A DNA stretch of 64,000 bases from UBA1563 sp037440065 (GTDB lineage: Bacteria > Bacteroidota > Ignavibacteria > Ignavibacteriales > Ignavibacteriaceae): NCBI GenBank assembly GCA_037440065.1, contig JBBIUV010000016.1, positions 1-64,000 on the forward strand, read 5' to 3'. A program made the translations under genes and the position numbers. Positions 45,414-54,208 of the stretch are shown one piece after another. The notes under the pieces are model-generated. The model worked only from the letters and a program-made list of their open reading frames with translations. It was not told the origin of the DNA and made no database searches. How positions within the stretch are numbered: position 1 is the stretch's first letter; each line of letters begins with the position of its first letter.

Positions 45414-47156
45414 ATGTTTGAATTATCTGCACAAAAGCAAGACCTATTAACAAAGCAAGGCCATTTACTTGTACTAGGAGGACCTGGTTCAGGTAAAACG
45501 ACAATTGCCCTTTTAAAAGCAAGACAGAATGTACTGGAAAACAAACTGAAAAATGGACAAAGTATATTATTTCTAAGTTTTGCAAGAGCTACGATTGCAA
45601 GGGTTGAGCAATCAATTTTTGATTTAGGAATTGAGAAAAACATAAAAAAAAGAATCAATATTAGTACCTATCATGGATTTATTTGGAACATTCTTAAATC
45701 TCATTCTTATTTATTGACTTCTAACATTCCGATAAAATTACTACCGCCTCCTGAAGCAGCTTCATTATTGGCAGAATTTGAATCAGAAAAACGTGAAGGT
45801 GAGAAACGAAGATTATTCTACGAAGAGGGTTTACTGCACTTTGATTTATTTGCGGAGTTATGCTCAGAACTTTTGAGTAGAAGCAATAAACTGGCAAAAA
45901 TATTGGCTGATACTTACCCCACAATAATTGTTGATGAGTTTCAGGATACCAATATCTCTGAATGGAACTTAATTCAGATTTTCGGACAATGGAGTGAAAT
46001 AATTGCTCTTGCTGATGCTGAACAACGTATCTATGAATTTAGAGGAGCTGATCCCGCACGAATTGGAGATTACATAAACAGGTTTGAACCAGAGAAATAT
46101 GATTTTGGTAATGAAAATAATCGTAGTAGTGGAACGGATATATTAAAGTTTGGAAATGATTTACTATCTGATTCGATAAGCATAAATGAGTATAATGATG
46201 TTAAAATAATCAAATATCCACTTCGAAGGGGAGCTGACTCATTTCTTCATATTAAGACATTAGTCTTAAAAAGAATGCAAGAACTAAAAAAAACTTCTTC
46301 AGATTGGTCATTGGCAATTCTGTTGCCGAACAACCAACAAATGTTGAGAGCTTCTAAATGTTTGGCAACTAAACAAACCTTTAAAACAGGTAAGAGTTTA
46401 CCAGTATTAAATCATGAGGTTTCGTTGGAAACTGCTGGACCATCATTATCAGCCATAGTAATAGCGGGATTAATGGAGCAAGGAGAAGCAGAACTTGAAT
46501 TAAACTATCGCTTTATTAATTCCCTTTGCGATCATATAAAAGGGCGAAAAGGAGATGCACCTGCAGTCAAGGCAGATTTAGGTTTATCAAAAGCAATGCA
46601 AAAATATATTGATACAGGTAAAATCATTGGGAAAAATAGAATTAAAACAATTAAAGAGTGTTTGAGAATTTCAAAAGAATGTTCTGAAATATTATTCTCT
46701 GGTGACCCAGGAAAAGATTGGATTAGTATTCGTGACTTACTTGCAAAATCTAAGTGTAATTACTTAAAGCAAATTGCGGACGATGCCGAATATTTAAGAT
46801 TACTACATAAGGGGTCACTATTGAGCTCCGGCTTATCTGATTTATGGAGAAATAAAGGAAGTTATAATGGAGCTGTGAATCTAATTCAGAACGCACTTGT
46901 TCAGGAACACTTTAATAATTCGGTAAAAGAATTTAAAGGTATTCATGTTATGACTATGCATAAGGCCAAAGGAAAAGAATTTGATGAAGTGATTGTATTC
47001 GAAGAACTATACAGTGGTAGAATTGTCAAGGGTAATTTAAATGCAAAAAAAAGGGATATAGATCAAGCTAAGCTTAAATTGAGAGTTGCTGTCACGAGGG
47101 CTAAGAAAAAGGCAACCATTTTATCGCCAAGCCGAGAACCATGCATCTTATTGTAA
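45414..47156 (+). CDS. gajB: GajB-type UvrD-like helicase of a Gabija defence system
   Basis: The 580-residue SF1 helicase has Walker A GGPGSGKTT (about 22-30), the Q motif LSAQKQDLL before it, Walker B IIVDEFQDTN (about 170-180), motif III region ALADAEQRIYEFRGAD, and motifs V/VI MTMHKAKGKEFDEVIVF (about 511) and LRVAVTRAKKKATIL (about 558). GajB is the partner of GajA and is thought to sense DNA ends or termini; the pair degrades phage DNA when nucleotide pools fall. Slightly longer than the type member (about 500). Reads on from gajA in the same transcript. Confidence 0.87.
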   Translation: MFELSAQKQDLLTKQGHLLVLGGPGSGKTTIALLKARQNVLENKLKNGQSILFLSFARATIARVEQSIFDLGIEKNIKKRINISTYHGFIWNILKSHSYLLTSNIPIKLLPPPEAASLLAEFESEKREGEKRRLFYEEGLLHFDLFAELCSELLSRSNKLAKILADTYPTIIVDEFQDTNISEWNLIQIFGQWSEIIALADAEQRIYEFRGADPARIGDYINRFEPEKYDFGNENNRSSGTDILKFGNDLLSDSISINEYNDVKIIKYPLRRGADSFLHIKTLVLKRMQELKKTSSDWSLAILLPNNQQMLRASKCLATKQTFKTGKSLPVLNHEVSLETAGPSLSAIVIAGLMEQGEAELELNYRFINSLCDHIKGRKGDAPAVKADLGLSKAMQKYIDTGKIIGKNRIKTIKECLRISKECSEILFSGDPGKDWISIRDLLAKSKCNYLKQIADDAEYLRLLHKGSLLSSGLSDLWRNKGSYNGAVNLIQNALVQEHFNNSVKEFKGIHVMTMHKAKGKEFDEVIVFEELYSGRIVKGNLNAKKRDIDQAKLKLRVAVTRAKKKATILSPSREPCILL

Positions 47157-47160
47157 AAAC

Positions 47161-47590
47161 GCAGCTAACTAGCTGCTAAAGATCGACCGTCGTAACGGTT
47201 TGGATGAGTGCAGTTTTTAAGTATACGTTTTCGTTCGGCATTTTCTTTTAAGCAGTTTGTAAATGTTAAGTAGGTCGCCACCATTTCCTCGACAATTTAA
47301 TGGCGACTGTAAATTATAAACATTCGTTGTTAGTTAAGCATTGCTGTTCTGGGCGGCGGTTTAGCGGCAAGTACGTATGATTAAAATAAAGGGAGTAATT
47401 ATTTTTAGATCTCCAAAATGGAAGAATTAGAAAACCAATAAAGGAGATAGAAAAATGGGAACTCGGTTGCATGGTTGTCATTTTGGGTGTAGAGATTTTT
47501 TAATTAGCAATTCGTTTTACTAAAGTAAAACGAGAATGGAAATCTATAAATAATTAATACGGCAGTGTTGGATTCTAACAAAACACGCCG
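47161..47590 (+). other. attC-like spacer behind the Gabija unit
   Basis: This 430-bp non-coding stretch begins with GCAGCTAAC, an RYYYAAC-type end complementary to the start of the Gabija unit, followed by TAGCTGCTAAAGATCGACC, similar to the same place in the other spacers. Inside lies GGTCGCCACCAT...ATGGCGAC, an inverted repeat (about 47273-47326). It ends with the boundary repeat copy B. It is longer than known attC sites (mostly 60-150), so it may hold two sites or an orf-less cassette. Confidence 0.45.
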
Positions 47591-47593
47591 TTA
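47548..47593 (+). repeat. attC-like boundary repeat, copy B
   Basis: Second copy of the 46-bp sequence at 43456-43501. It ends ACGCC-GTTATAAGTC; the reverse complement of these ten bases (47590-47599) matches GACGTATAAC at 50398-50407 behind the third gene of the following unit in nine of ten positions. Confidence 0.6.
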
Positions 47594-47626
47594 TAAGTCA
47601 ATAATAATAAATAAATAGAGGCATAC

Positions 47627-49090
47627 ATGTCTATTACATTGCAAATATTATCAATCGTTTTTATACTATTGATAAGTTATTTAGGTTTACTATCATTTGG
47701 ACCTATTAAAGGTAAAATACTCTATACAAAAGAGGAAAAGGATAATTGGGATGCAATCATTGAAAAACGATTGGGCAATTGGCTTACATCAACTAATATT
47801 ATTGGTGTACTCACATCATTCGCAACAGTATATCTATTCTTTATTGGCAATGCCAAGCTATTCAGCTTTGCTTTATTGTTTTGCGCTTTGTTTATTGGCT
47901 GGGGCGGATATTTTACCAACAAGTTTACAAAAAAAATTATTGAACGTAGCTGGATTAAGGATTTATTAAAATCAAAAGAGCAATCTGCTGGTGTTATTGC
48001 AACTTTCTTTTGGAGTGAACGTCAAGAATATAAAACAGCTTCCAAAATCATTAAATATTTCAGTCTATTTAATATTGGGGCTGTAATATGGTTGGAATTT
48101 GCATTGTTCTCTGACATTGCAAGTAATATATTAGGCATTACTACATTATTTTATAAAGCAATATTTCTTTTCTTCTTTTTTAGTACAATTTATTATTTCG
48201 TAATAAAATTAGGATTAAGGGGTTTCGTATTTGCTGATTTATTCCAAACTCCTATTATAGTCTTTTGTACAATTATATTAATCATTGGCGCGTTAATATT
48301 TGTTTATTCAAATAATATTTTTGCTCAAATTGAAATCAGTGAATTTATTACTCCAATTCTAAAATGGTGGGATATTTTCCTTTTTGTAATTCACGTTGCG
48401 TTCCTTAATTTGTTTCTGGTACTGGTCACTGAAGCACATTGGTTAAGACTATGGATTTTTGGCAAGCGAGAAACAAATTTGCAATTATCTTCAACAATGC
48501 TAACTGCTGGTTTGTGGTTCATTTTAATAATTTTAGGTTTCCTAGCATCTTTTATAACTAATGGTGCATTTGGTGAACAAGCAGTAATTGGATTAATTAC
48601 AAATCTTAATGAAATATCTCCATTATTTTTAAGTGCATTTTGGATTGCAGCTGTTGCAGCTTTATTTACAACTGCTGATGCTCAAGCGTATTCGTTTATT
48701 TTAGTTAAAAGTTTTAAATCAGATGATGGCAAACTAGATACGGCTAAACTTAAAATAAATAAACCTATTTTTAGCACACTGCTTATTGGATTATTTATTT
48801 CACTGGTTTATTATTGTACTCGTTATTTTCAACTACCTTTCGAAAAATTAATATTTATAATTATTCCATCTTCACTAAATATTCTTCCAGCTATTATTAT
48901 GCTAGCTTATAAAAAAGCTATGAAGCCCATCATCATATTTTATAGCTTTATAGGATACCTTATATTTTCTATTTTCGGTTTGATACAGCCAGATGACCAA
49001 TTTGCCTTTACACTTCTTGCTTCATTAGTCCCCTTTGTATTTTCAGTAATTGTTTATTATTCACAAGATGAGGTAATGAGTGATGAATAA
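47627..49090 (+). CDS. Sodium/solute symporter-like (SSS) membrane protein
   Basis: The 487-residue protein has about 12-13 hydrophobic segments. Two places resemble the SSS fold: LGLRGFVFADLFQTPIIVF (about 200-218), as in the GGLKAVVWTDVFQ segment of PutP-like symporters, and FWIAAVAALFTTADAQAYSFILV (about 340-362), where SSS members have AAxMSTADS. The sodium-site Ser/Thr pattern is only partly kept (TTADAQ), so it may be a sensor or effector rather than a pump. First gene of a three-gene unit with a small membrane protein and a cyclodipeptide-synthase-like protein, in a defence island. Function unknown. Confidence 0.65.
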   Translation: MSITLQILSIVFILLISYLGLLSFGPIKGKILYTKEEKDNWDAIIEKRLGNWLTSTNIIGVLTSFATVYLFFIGNAKLFSFALLFCALFIGWGGYFTNKFTKKIIERSWIKDLLKSKEQSAGVIATFFWSERQEYKTASKIIKYFSLFNIGAVIWLEFALFSDIASNILGITTLFYKAIFLFFFFSTIYYFVIKLGLRGFVFADLFQTPIIVFCTIILIIGALIFVYSNNIFAQIEISEFITPILKWWDIFLFVIHVAFLNLFLVLVTEAHWLRLWIFGKRETNLQLSSTMLTAGLWFILIILGFLASFITNGAFGEQAVIGLITNLNEISPLFLSAFWIAAVAALFTTADAQAYSFILVKSFKSDDGKLDTAKLKINKPIFSTLLIGLFISLVYYCTRYFQLPFEKLIFIIIPSSLNILPAIIMLAYKKAMKPIIIFYSFIGYLIFSIFGLIQPDDQFAFTLLASLVPFVFSVIVYYSQDEVMSDE

Positions 49091-49697
49091 TCTTGAGAAA
49101 TTTTTAACAATCTCTACAAGTTTTATTGCATTGATTGGTGTATATTTTAATTTCCTTGAAACAGCTTTGGGCTTATTTTCAACAGCAATTTGTATTATAA
49201 TTCTTTGTTATAATTTTATCAAATGGGAATACGATGAATGGATATATGGTGATCAAGACGCAAAAGGTTTTCAAAATCTATTAAAATATTCACATCGGGC
49301 ACTACACTTAATCCTTTCTTTATCATTATTTATTATGCTTTCAAATAGCATACTTGTGTCACAATTCCCAAGCTATGTAACAAAAGAAACATGTCGAAAA
49401 CTTGTTTTAGAAACCGAGAAAACTCATCCCGATTTAAAAGAAATTTCTCAAGATACATTACAATTAAAGTTGTTTACTTCAAAAATTGAAAAATCAAAAG
49501 CATATGCAGCTATCCTAAATCAAAATATTTTACAAGTCGAAAAATTAGAGAATCTCTTAATAGAACTTGGTGAAGATTATAAGGGAAAATTTATGACATT
49601 TGGTTGGTTATTTATTTTCTTTATATCATTGTTTGTTTATATCCTTTTAATTTTGGAGAAAATTGGCTATAAATCATACTCATTTAATAAAAAATAG
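49083..49697 (+). CDS. Small membrane protein with coiled coil, unknown function
   Basis: The likely ATG at 49083 overlaps the end of the SSS-like gene by 8 bp (a GTG one codon earlier is possible). The 204-residue protein has two or three N-terminal helices (about 5-45 and 80-100), an extracytoplasmic or cytoplasmic helical stretch (about 110-165) and one C-terminal helix (KFMTFGWLFIFFISLFVYILLIL). I recognise no family. Tight overlap and the same orientation suggest it forms a complex with the SSS-like protein and the CDPS-like protein encoded 8 bp downstream. Confidence 0.65.
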   Translation: MNNLEKFLTISTSFIALIGVYFNFLETALGLFSTAICIIILCYNFIKWEYDEWIYGDQDAKGFQNLLKYSHRALHLILSLSLFIMLSNSILVSQFPSYVTKETCRKLVLETEKTHPDLKEISQDTLQLKLFTSKIEKSKAYAAILNQNILQVEKLENLLIELGEDYKGKFMTFGWLFIFFISLFVYILLILEKIGYKSYSFNKK

Positions 49698-49705
49698 GTT
49701 AAATA

Positions 49706-50377
49706 ATGGAAAGCGCATTAATCCCAATAAGCGTTGGCAATCAAAGATTCAGTACAGATTATATGCTTAGAATCATTACTCCAATATTGAATAAATATCA
49801 GAACATCTATTTCCTTGTTGCCGATAAACTTCACATTTACAATAAAGTTCGAAAAGGTATTACTAACAATTCAATATCCTTTATTTTGAATGATTATAGG
49901 AATAGAAATCGTGACTATGAATTAAAGGAAATATGGATAAACAGAATTTTGGGGACTTTCAATAAGAGAGATAGAAGTTATAAAATATTTGGAATTGATG
50001 ATGTAACAAGAGAAAATTATTTTGAAATTTATAGAAACATTCAAATTCTATTCAACACCCACGAACAGTTTCGGACAGATGTAATAAATTCAGCAAATAA
50101 ATACTTGTCAAACAAAAATATTCAAAATAGTAAATTGGATTCGGATTTATCTGTACTTTATATTCTTGAAGAGATTGCTATTAACATAAAGTTACGAGTA
50201 GCATCTAGAATTTATTCAGAATATTATAGTGAATCTTATCACCCACCATTGATTAATTTGTATAAGAACAAATATGAATGTAGCATCTCTGATATAGTTG
50301 GTGAAAAAATAAACTCACTTAATTTTAAGTTTTACAATTATAACGATGAAGCTGAAAACTGGAAAGAATGCAACTAA
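49706..50377 (+). CDS. Cyclodipeptide synthase-like (CDPS) protein
   Basis: The 223-residue soluble protein resembles tRNA-dependent cyclodipeptide synthases, which have a class-I aminoacyl-tRNA-synthetase Rossmann core. The start LIPISVGNQRFSTDYML (about 6-22) fits the ISxGN/S-x-x-FS strand-loop with the acyl-serine region shifted (Ser9). IYFLVADKL follows, and LYILEEIAINIKLRVA (151-166) fits the catalytic Y-x-x-x-E helix (Tyr152, Glu156). The end ESYHPPLINLYKN fits the closing segment. Real CDPSs join two aminoacyl-tRNA amino acids; here the nucleophile is uncertain, so it could act on tRNA without making a dipeptide. Third gene of its unit. Confidence 0.6.
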   Translation: MESALIPISVGNQRFSTDYMLRIITPILNKYQNIYFLVADKLHIYNKVRKGITNNSISFILNDYRNRNRDYELKEIWINRILGTFNKRDRSYKIFGIDDVTRENYFEIYRNIQILFNTHEQFRTDVINSANKYLSNKNIQNSKLDSDLSVLYILEEIAINIKLRVASRIYSEYYSESYHPPLINLYKNKYECSISDIVGEKINSLNFKFYNYNDEAENWKECN

Positions 50378-50397
50378 TCATTACTATATCTGAAATA

Positions 50398-50527
50398 GAC
50401 GTATAACAACTGCCTGCTAATGACAAGGTAAAAATTACCGGTAAAATGACTGATTTTAGCACAATTTTAGGTTTTGACGAGTTGGAAGTAATTTATTGTC
50501 ATTAAATAAAAACTTTATGGCAGCGCC
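50398..50527 (+). other. attC-like site behind the CDPS unit
   Basis: It starts GACGTATAAC (RYYYAAC end), followed by AACTGCCTGC-TAATGACAA. Near the other end come TTGTCATTA and then GGCAG-CGCC, so TAATGACAA/TTGTCATTA (9 bp) and CTGCC/GGCAG pair as nested stems. The length of about 127 bp is normal for attC. The last boundary would be GCGCC-ATAATTG rather than GCC-GTT. The remaining bases to 50742 contain a second boundary-like AACGCC-ATAATGCAAT (50697-50711). Confidence 0.5.
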
Positions 50528-50742
50528 ATAATTGTGGACTCAAACCGAAAGCTTTTTTCGCATTTTGTTTTTGTACAACTTAAAAATTTGTAGTTCCGTT
50601 TCGGCATTGTTGTTTGGTGTAGTTTGTAAATGAAAGTTTGTTCTAAATAAAAAATTATTTAATAAATGTAGCATTGTTATGTTGGGCTTAGGCGCAACGC
50701 CATAATGCAATACTCAATTATTTAAATAATGGAATTGATAAA
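50528..50742. other. Non-coding spacer upstream of the TIR gene
   Basis: No gene is visible. It contains ACCGAAAGC and GTTTCGGC inverted repeats (50552 and 50598 regions) and ends in AACGCC-ATAATGCAAT. Eight of eleven bases of the unit start at 50702 are complementary to AATTGCATAAC at 51547-51557 behind the TIR gene. Confidence 0.4.
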
Positions 50743-51510
50743 ATGCCTTCTATTTTTCTTTCTCATAGTTCAAGAAATAATAAATTTGCAAGAAAACTTG
50801 CCTCGCTCTTAAGAGAGCGAGAGATTGAAGTATGGCTCGACGAAGCTGAACTCCAAGTCGGTGATTCATTAATTTGGAAAATTAGTGCTGCTATTCAAAA
50901 TATAGACTACCTTGGTGTAATTCTATCACCTCAATCAGTCGTTTCAGAATGGGTAAAAAAAGAAGTGGAAGTGGCGATTAATCAAGAGATTTCGGGGAAA
51001 AAAATTAATGTTTTACCTATACTTCGGGAAAAATGTGATATCCCATTATTTCTGAAAGGTAAAATATATGTTGACCTAAGTTCTGCGTATAAATATAAAA
51101 AGAATTTTCCTAAGCTCGTAAAAAAAATTACGGGATGGGAAACCAGCCCTTATGATGAACAGTTTGCGTTAGATTATTTTTCAAAATCAAATACTGAAGG
51201 TAAGCTAACTCACTTATATGTATTTGGAAGAATAAATAGAGGGTTATCATTTTCACAAGTTAAAAGAGAAAAAAGCAATTTTTATGTAGATTGTAATGTC
51301 CCGGATGAGGTAGTTGGATATAAGAATGCAAGAATCTGTGGAATTCTCACAACTGAAGAAACAGCACAAATTCTATTTTCAAAATCAACTAACAATTTGC
51401 TTTATTTGTCCAAAACAGGGAAGAAAATTTTGCAATTATATAAAGATTGGTTTTTAAAGAATAAGAAAAAATTTCAGTTCACAAATTGGTTTTATGAAGA
51501 ATTAAAATAA
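50743..51510 (+). CDS. TIR-domain protein, probable defence effector
   Basis: The 255-residue protein opens with a TIR domain (about 1-130): IFLSHSSRNNKFARKLASLL, EVWLDEAELQVGDSLIWKI, IDYLGVILSPQSVVSEWVKKEVEVA, where Glu74 is at the place of the catalytic NADase Glu. Bacterial TIRs of this kind cleave NAD or make cyclic-ADPR signals. The C-terminal 120 residues (EQFALDYFSKSNTEGKLTHLYVFGR...) form a separate unrecognised domain that may sense the trigger. Single-gene unit between attC-like spacers. Confidence 0.85.
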   Translation: MPSIFLSHSSRNNKFARKLASLLREREIEVWLDEAELQVGDSLIWKISAAIQNIDYLGVILSPQSVVSEWVKKEVEVAINQEISGKKINVLPILREKCDIPLFLKGKIYVDLSSAYKYKKNFPKLVKKITGWETSPYDEQFALDYFSKSNTEGKLTHLYVFGRINRGLSFSQVKREKSNFYVDCNVPDEVVGYKNARICGILTTEETAQILFSKSTNNLLYLSKTGKKILQLYKDWFLKNKKKFQFTNWFYEELK

Positions 51511-51546
51511 CTTTATAAGTTGAATCAAGTGAGCAATATTATTAAT

Positions 51547-51731
51547 AATTGCATAACCAAGTTGCTCATGGCGACAGCGTATTCGCATACGGCATCTGTG
51601 AAATCTTTTGGTCTGTTCTTCCGTAGTTGTTTTGTAGTGTAGCGGAGTTTGAAAGAGAGTGCGTTCTAATTATTAGTCTAATTAACGAATTTGGTATTGT
51701 AGACATGGGCTGCGCCTTAGCCACAAAGCCG
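51547..51731 (+). other. attC-like site behind the TIR gene
   Basis: It begins AATTGCATAAC-CAAG-TTGCTCATGGCGACAGC and contains the hairpin CGTAT-TCGC-ATACG (about 51589-51602). The far arm GTAGACATGGGC (51702-51713) pairs at most positions with GCTCATGGCGAC near the start. It ends AAAGCC-GATATGTGCAA; length about 180 bp, at the long end for attC. Confidence 0.5.
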
Positions 51732-51815
51732 ATATGTGCAAAATAAGTAACTAATCAAAATGTGGTTTTAAAAATATGACTAAGACATTATCACAATCAA
51801 CATTATGGAATTATT

Positions 51816-52430
51816 ATGGATAAATTCAAATTTGGCTTGTTCGATATTTTTACATACACTTTACCTGGATTGGTTATTATGTTTTCCATTTTCTTATGCT
51901 ATCATGATATCAATAATTATTTAATTAGCACTGTAAAAAATATTTATCCATTATTAAATCAGCTCTCCTTCCCATCTTATGTTTGCATCTTCATTCTTTC
52001 ATATATAATTGGCTTTATTCTCCATCCGTTTGGTTACAAATATTTCCATTATATTGGTAAAAGTATCTGGGCTAAAATGATTAAAGAAAAAATGAAAAGT
52101 CCTGTCAAGGGTGATTATGAATTGGTATTGGCTAGACATTATAGTAAAGAAAATTTTATTTATGTAGAACAATGGTATGCTTTTCGTGGAATGTCCTTTA
52201 ATTTATCTTTGGCTTTTCTGTGTTTAACTGTCATTCTTGTGTATAAAGTAGTTAGTAATTCAATACTTCAAATGGATTGGTATGTTTTAATAATCATATG
52301 TTTTTTTAGCTCGATATCATTATTGAGGAGAGCTGTTAAATTTCATATCTGGAGTCATAATACTTTATTCGAAACAGCAAAAATCCTTTATAAAGATGGT
52401 GTAACCCAAATAAATGAGAATGCACAATGA
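51816..52430 (+). CDS. Small membrane protein of the defence island, unknown function
   Basis: The 204-residue protein starts FGLFDIFTYTLPGLVIMFSIFL, a pattern seen in small four-helix membrane proteins of phage-defence and mobile regions; two helices lie near 12-30 and 55-75 and two near 128-170. A basic loop (KMIKEKMKSPVKGD) sits between. No enzyme motif. Single gene in its unit, preceded and followed by attC-like spacers. Confidence 0.65.
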   Translation: MDKFKFGLFDIFTYTLPGLVIMFSIFLCYHDINNYLISTVKNIYPLLNQLSFPSYVCIFILSYIIGFILHPFGYKYFHYIGKSIWAKMIKEKMKSPVKGDYELVLARHYSKENFIYVEQWYAFRGMSFNLSLAFLCLTVILVYKVVSNSILQMDWYVLIIICFFSSISLLRRAVKFHIWSHNTLFETAKILYKDGVTQINENAQ

Positions 52431-52488
52431 AGAAGGAAACGTAATATATATAGTAAACATTTTTAAAGAGAATACATGATTGTAAATT

Positions 52489-52678
52489 GCGTATAACCTG
52501 CGGCTCAACATGGACAATGTTTTTACAGCAGCATTTGTGTAATTATTGATATTGAAATGCGGTGTGATACTGTTTGTGAAATAGAATAAGTGGGGATTAC
52601 TGGGAAGAAGACAGTGAAATATTGTTTGTGACAGATTGTTATGTGAGATATATTTGAAGCCACTTATTTAGGCTTTAG
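52489..52678 (+). other. attC-like left half behind the membrane-protein unit
   Basis: GCGTATAAC-CTGCGGCTCAACATGGACAATG is aligned in plan with the starts of the other spacers (RYYYAAC, then GCTNANNNNGAC). GTTATACGC, its complement, is partly matched by GATATGTGC at the unit start (51731). The right-hand end of this site is not clear; the T9SS nuclease gene begins at 52679. Confidence 0.4.
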
Positions 52679-54208
52679 TTGAAAAAATTATTTTGCATAT
52701 TATTATTTGTTTCTTCGGTTGGTTATTCCCAAGATACATTGAAAATAATGTTTTGGAATTTGCTGAATTATAATGTTACGGACACTGTTCGAAATCCTTA
52801 TTACAGAACTGTAATTGAAGCTGTTAATCCGGATATTCTTGTGGTTGAGGAAATTGGGAATCAAGCTACGGTTGATGAAATAGTGAATCATATTATGAAT
52901 TTCACAACTTCTGCTTATTCTGCGGGGACCTTTATCGACGGGTATGATACCGATAATGCTTTGTTTTATAAATCTTCTAACTTAACCTTTCTTACTAATA
53001 CTCCGATACATACAGAACTAAGGGATATAAACGAATTCAAATTATATCATAACACATCATTAGATACTTTTAGGATTTACAGTGCACATTTAAAAGCTTC
53101 CAATACCAGCGCTGATGCTGCACAGCGGGGAAGGGAAGTTGATCTATTAAGAAACGTGACGAATGGTTTAGGTGACGGTAAGATCTTTTTTGTCTGCGGG
53201 GATTTTAATATTTACTCTTCAACTGAAATAGCATATCAAAAACTTCTGCAGGATAATGTTGCTGATGATGGTAATTTTTGTGATCCAATCTATATGACTG
53301 GAAATTTTAATCAAGCTAAATATGCGGCTTATCATACGCAATCCACAAGAGTGAGAGCGTTTGGAGGCGGGGCTACAAGCGGGCTTGATGACCGTTTTGA
53401 TTTTCTACTTTACTCGACCGCTGTTAAAAACGGGGAACGGGTTTCTTATGTGGCTAATTCTATGACTGCTTGTGGGAATGACGGGAATCATTATAATGAT
53501 TCAATTAATCGACAGCCTAATACAGCAGTCCCGAGCACCATTGCCGATGCTTTATATTTAGCTTCTGATCATTTGCCGGTGATTGCGAAATTTGTATTTA
53601 AGCAAGCTAATAATACTCCAATTGAATTGTTGAATTTTAAGGGGAGTTTGTTGAATAAAAAGGTTATCCTTGAATGGAGTACAGCAACTGAAAGCAATAA
53701 CAATGGATTTGAGGTGGAAAGAATTAGGAATGAGGAACTAGGAATTAGGAACTGGGAGAAAATTGGATTTGTTAAAGGAAGTGGGAATAGCATAACAATA
53801 AAAAATTATAGTTATGAAGATGCACAGATAAACTTTTTCGGTAATTATTCATATCGATTAAAGCAAATTGATATTAATGGTGAGTACAAATATTATAAAG
53901 AAATAAATGTTGAATATGCTTCGATGGAGAATTTTTTATTGAGATAGAATTATCCAAATCCATTTAATCCGAGTACGGTAATTGGTTATCAGTTGGCAGT
54001 TGGCAGTTTTGTTACTCTAAAAATTTATGATGTTCTTGGGATAGAAGTGGCAACGCTTGTAAACGGAGTGAAGGAGCCGGGAACGTATGAAACTGAATTT
54101 GATGCAAAAAATTTATCAAGTGGGATTTATTTTTATAGATTAAGTGCCGAAGTGGATGACGGGAGAGAAAAATATTTTGCGATAAAGAAAGTGGGAGTAG
54201 TAAAATAG
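52679..54208 (+). pseudogene. Exported endonuclease/phosphatase-like protein, nonsense mutation before T9SS tail
   Basis: The TTG start at 52679 opens a signal peptide ending VGYSQ. A DNase-I-like endonuclease/exonuclease/phosphatase domain follows (about 20-300: KIMFWNLLNYN, VEEIG, HLKASN, CGDFNIYSS, SDHLPVIAKF), with Asp/His catalytic motifs intact. A T9SS-linked module (VILEWSTATESNNNGFEVERI) comes next. The frame stops at TAG (53945-53947), but the same frame then reads NYPNPFNPSTVIGYQL and the rest of a type A sorting domain to 54208. CAG to TAG would explain it. The protein could be made without its sorting signal and stay in the periplasm. A repeat stretch at 53721-53756 lies in the module. 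Confidence 0.88.

Noticed and set aside
53993..54208. Separate small gene for the T9SS tail
   Set aside because: It is in the same frame as the nuclease and starts inside the sorting domain; the conserved NYPNPFNP lies upstream of its ATG.
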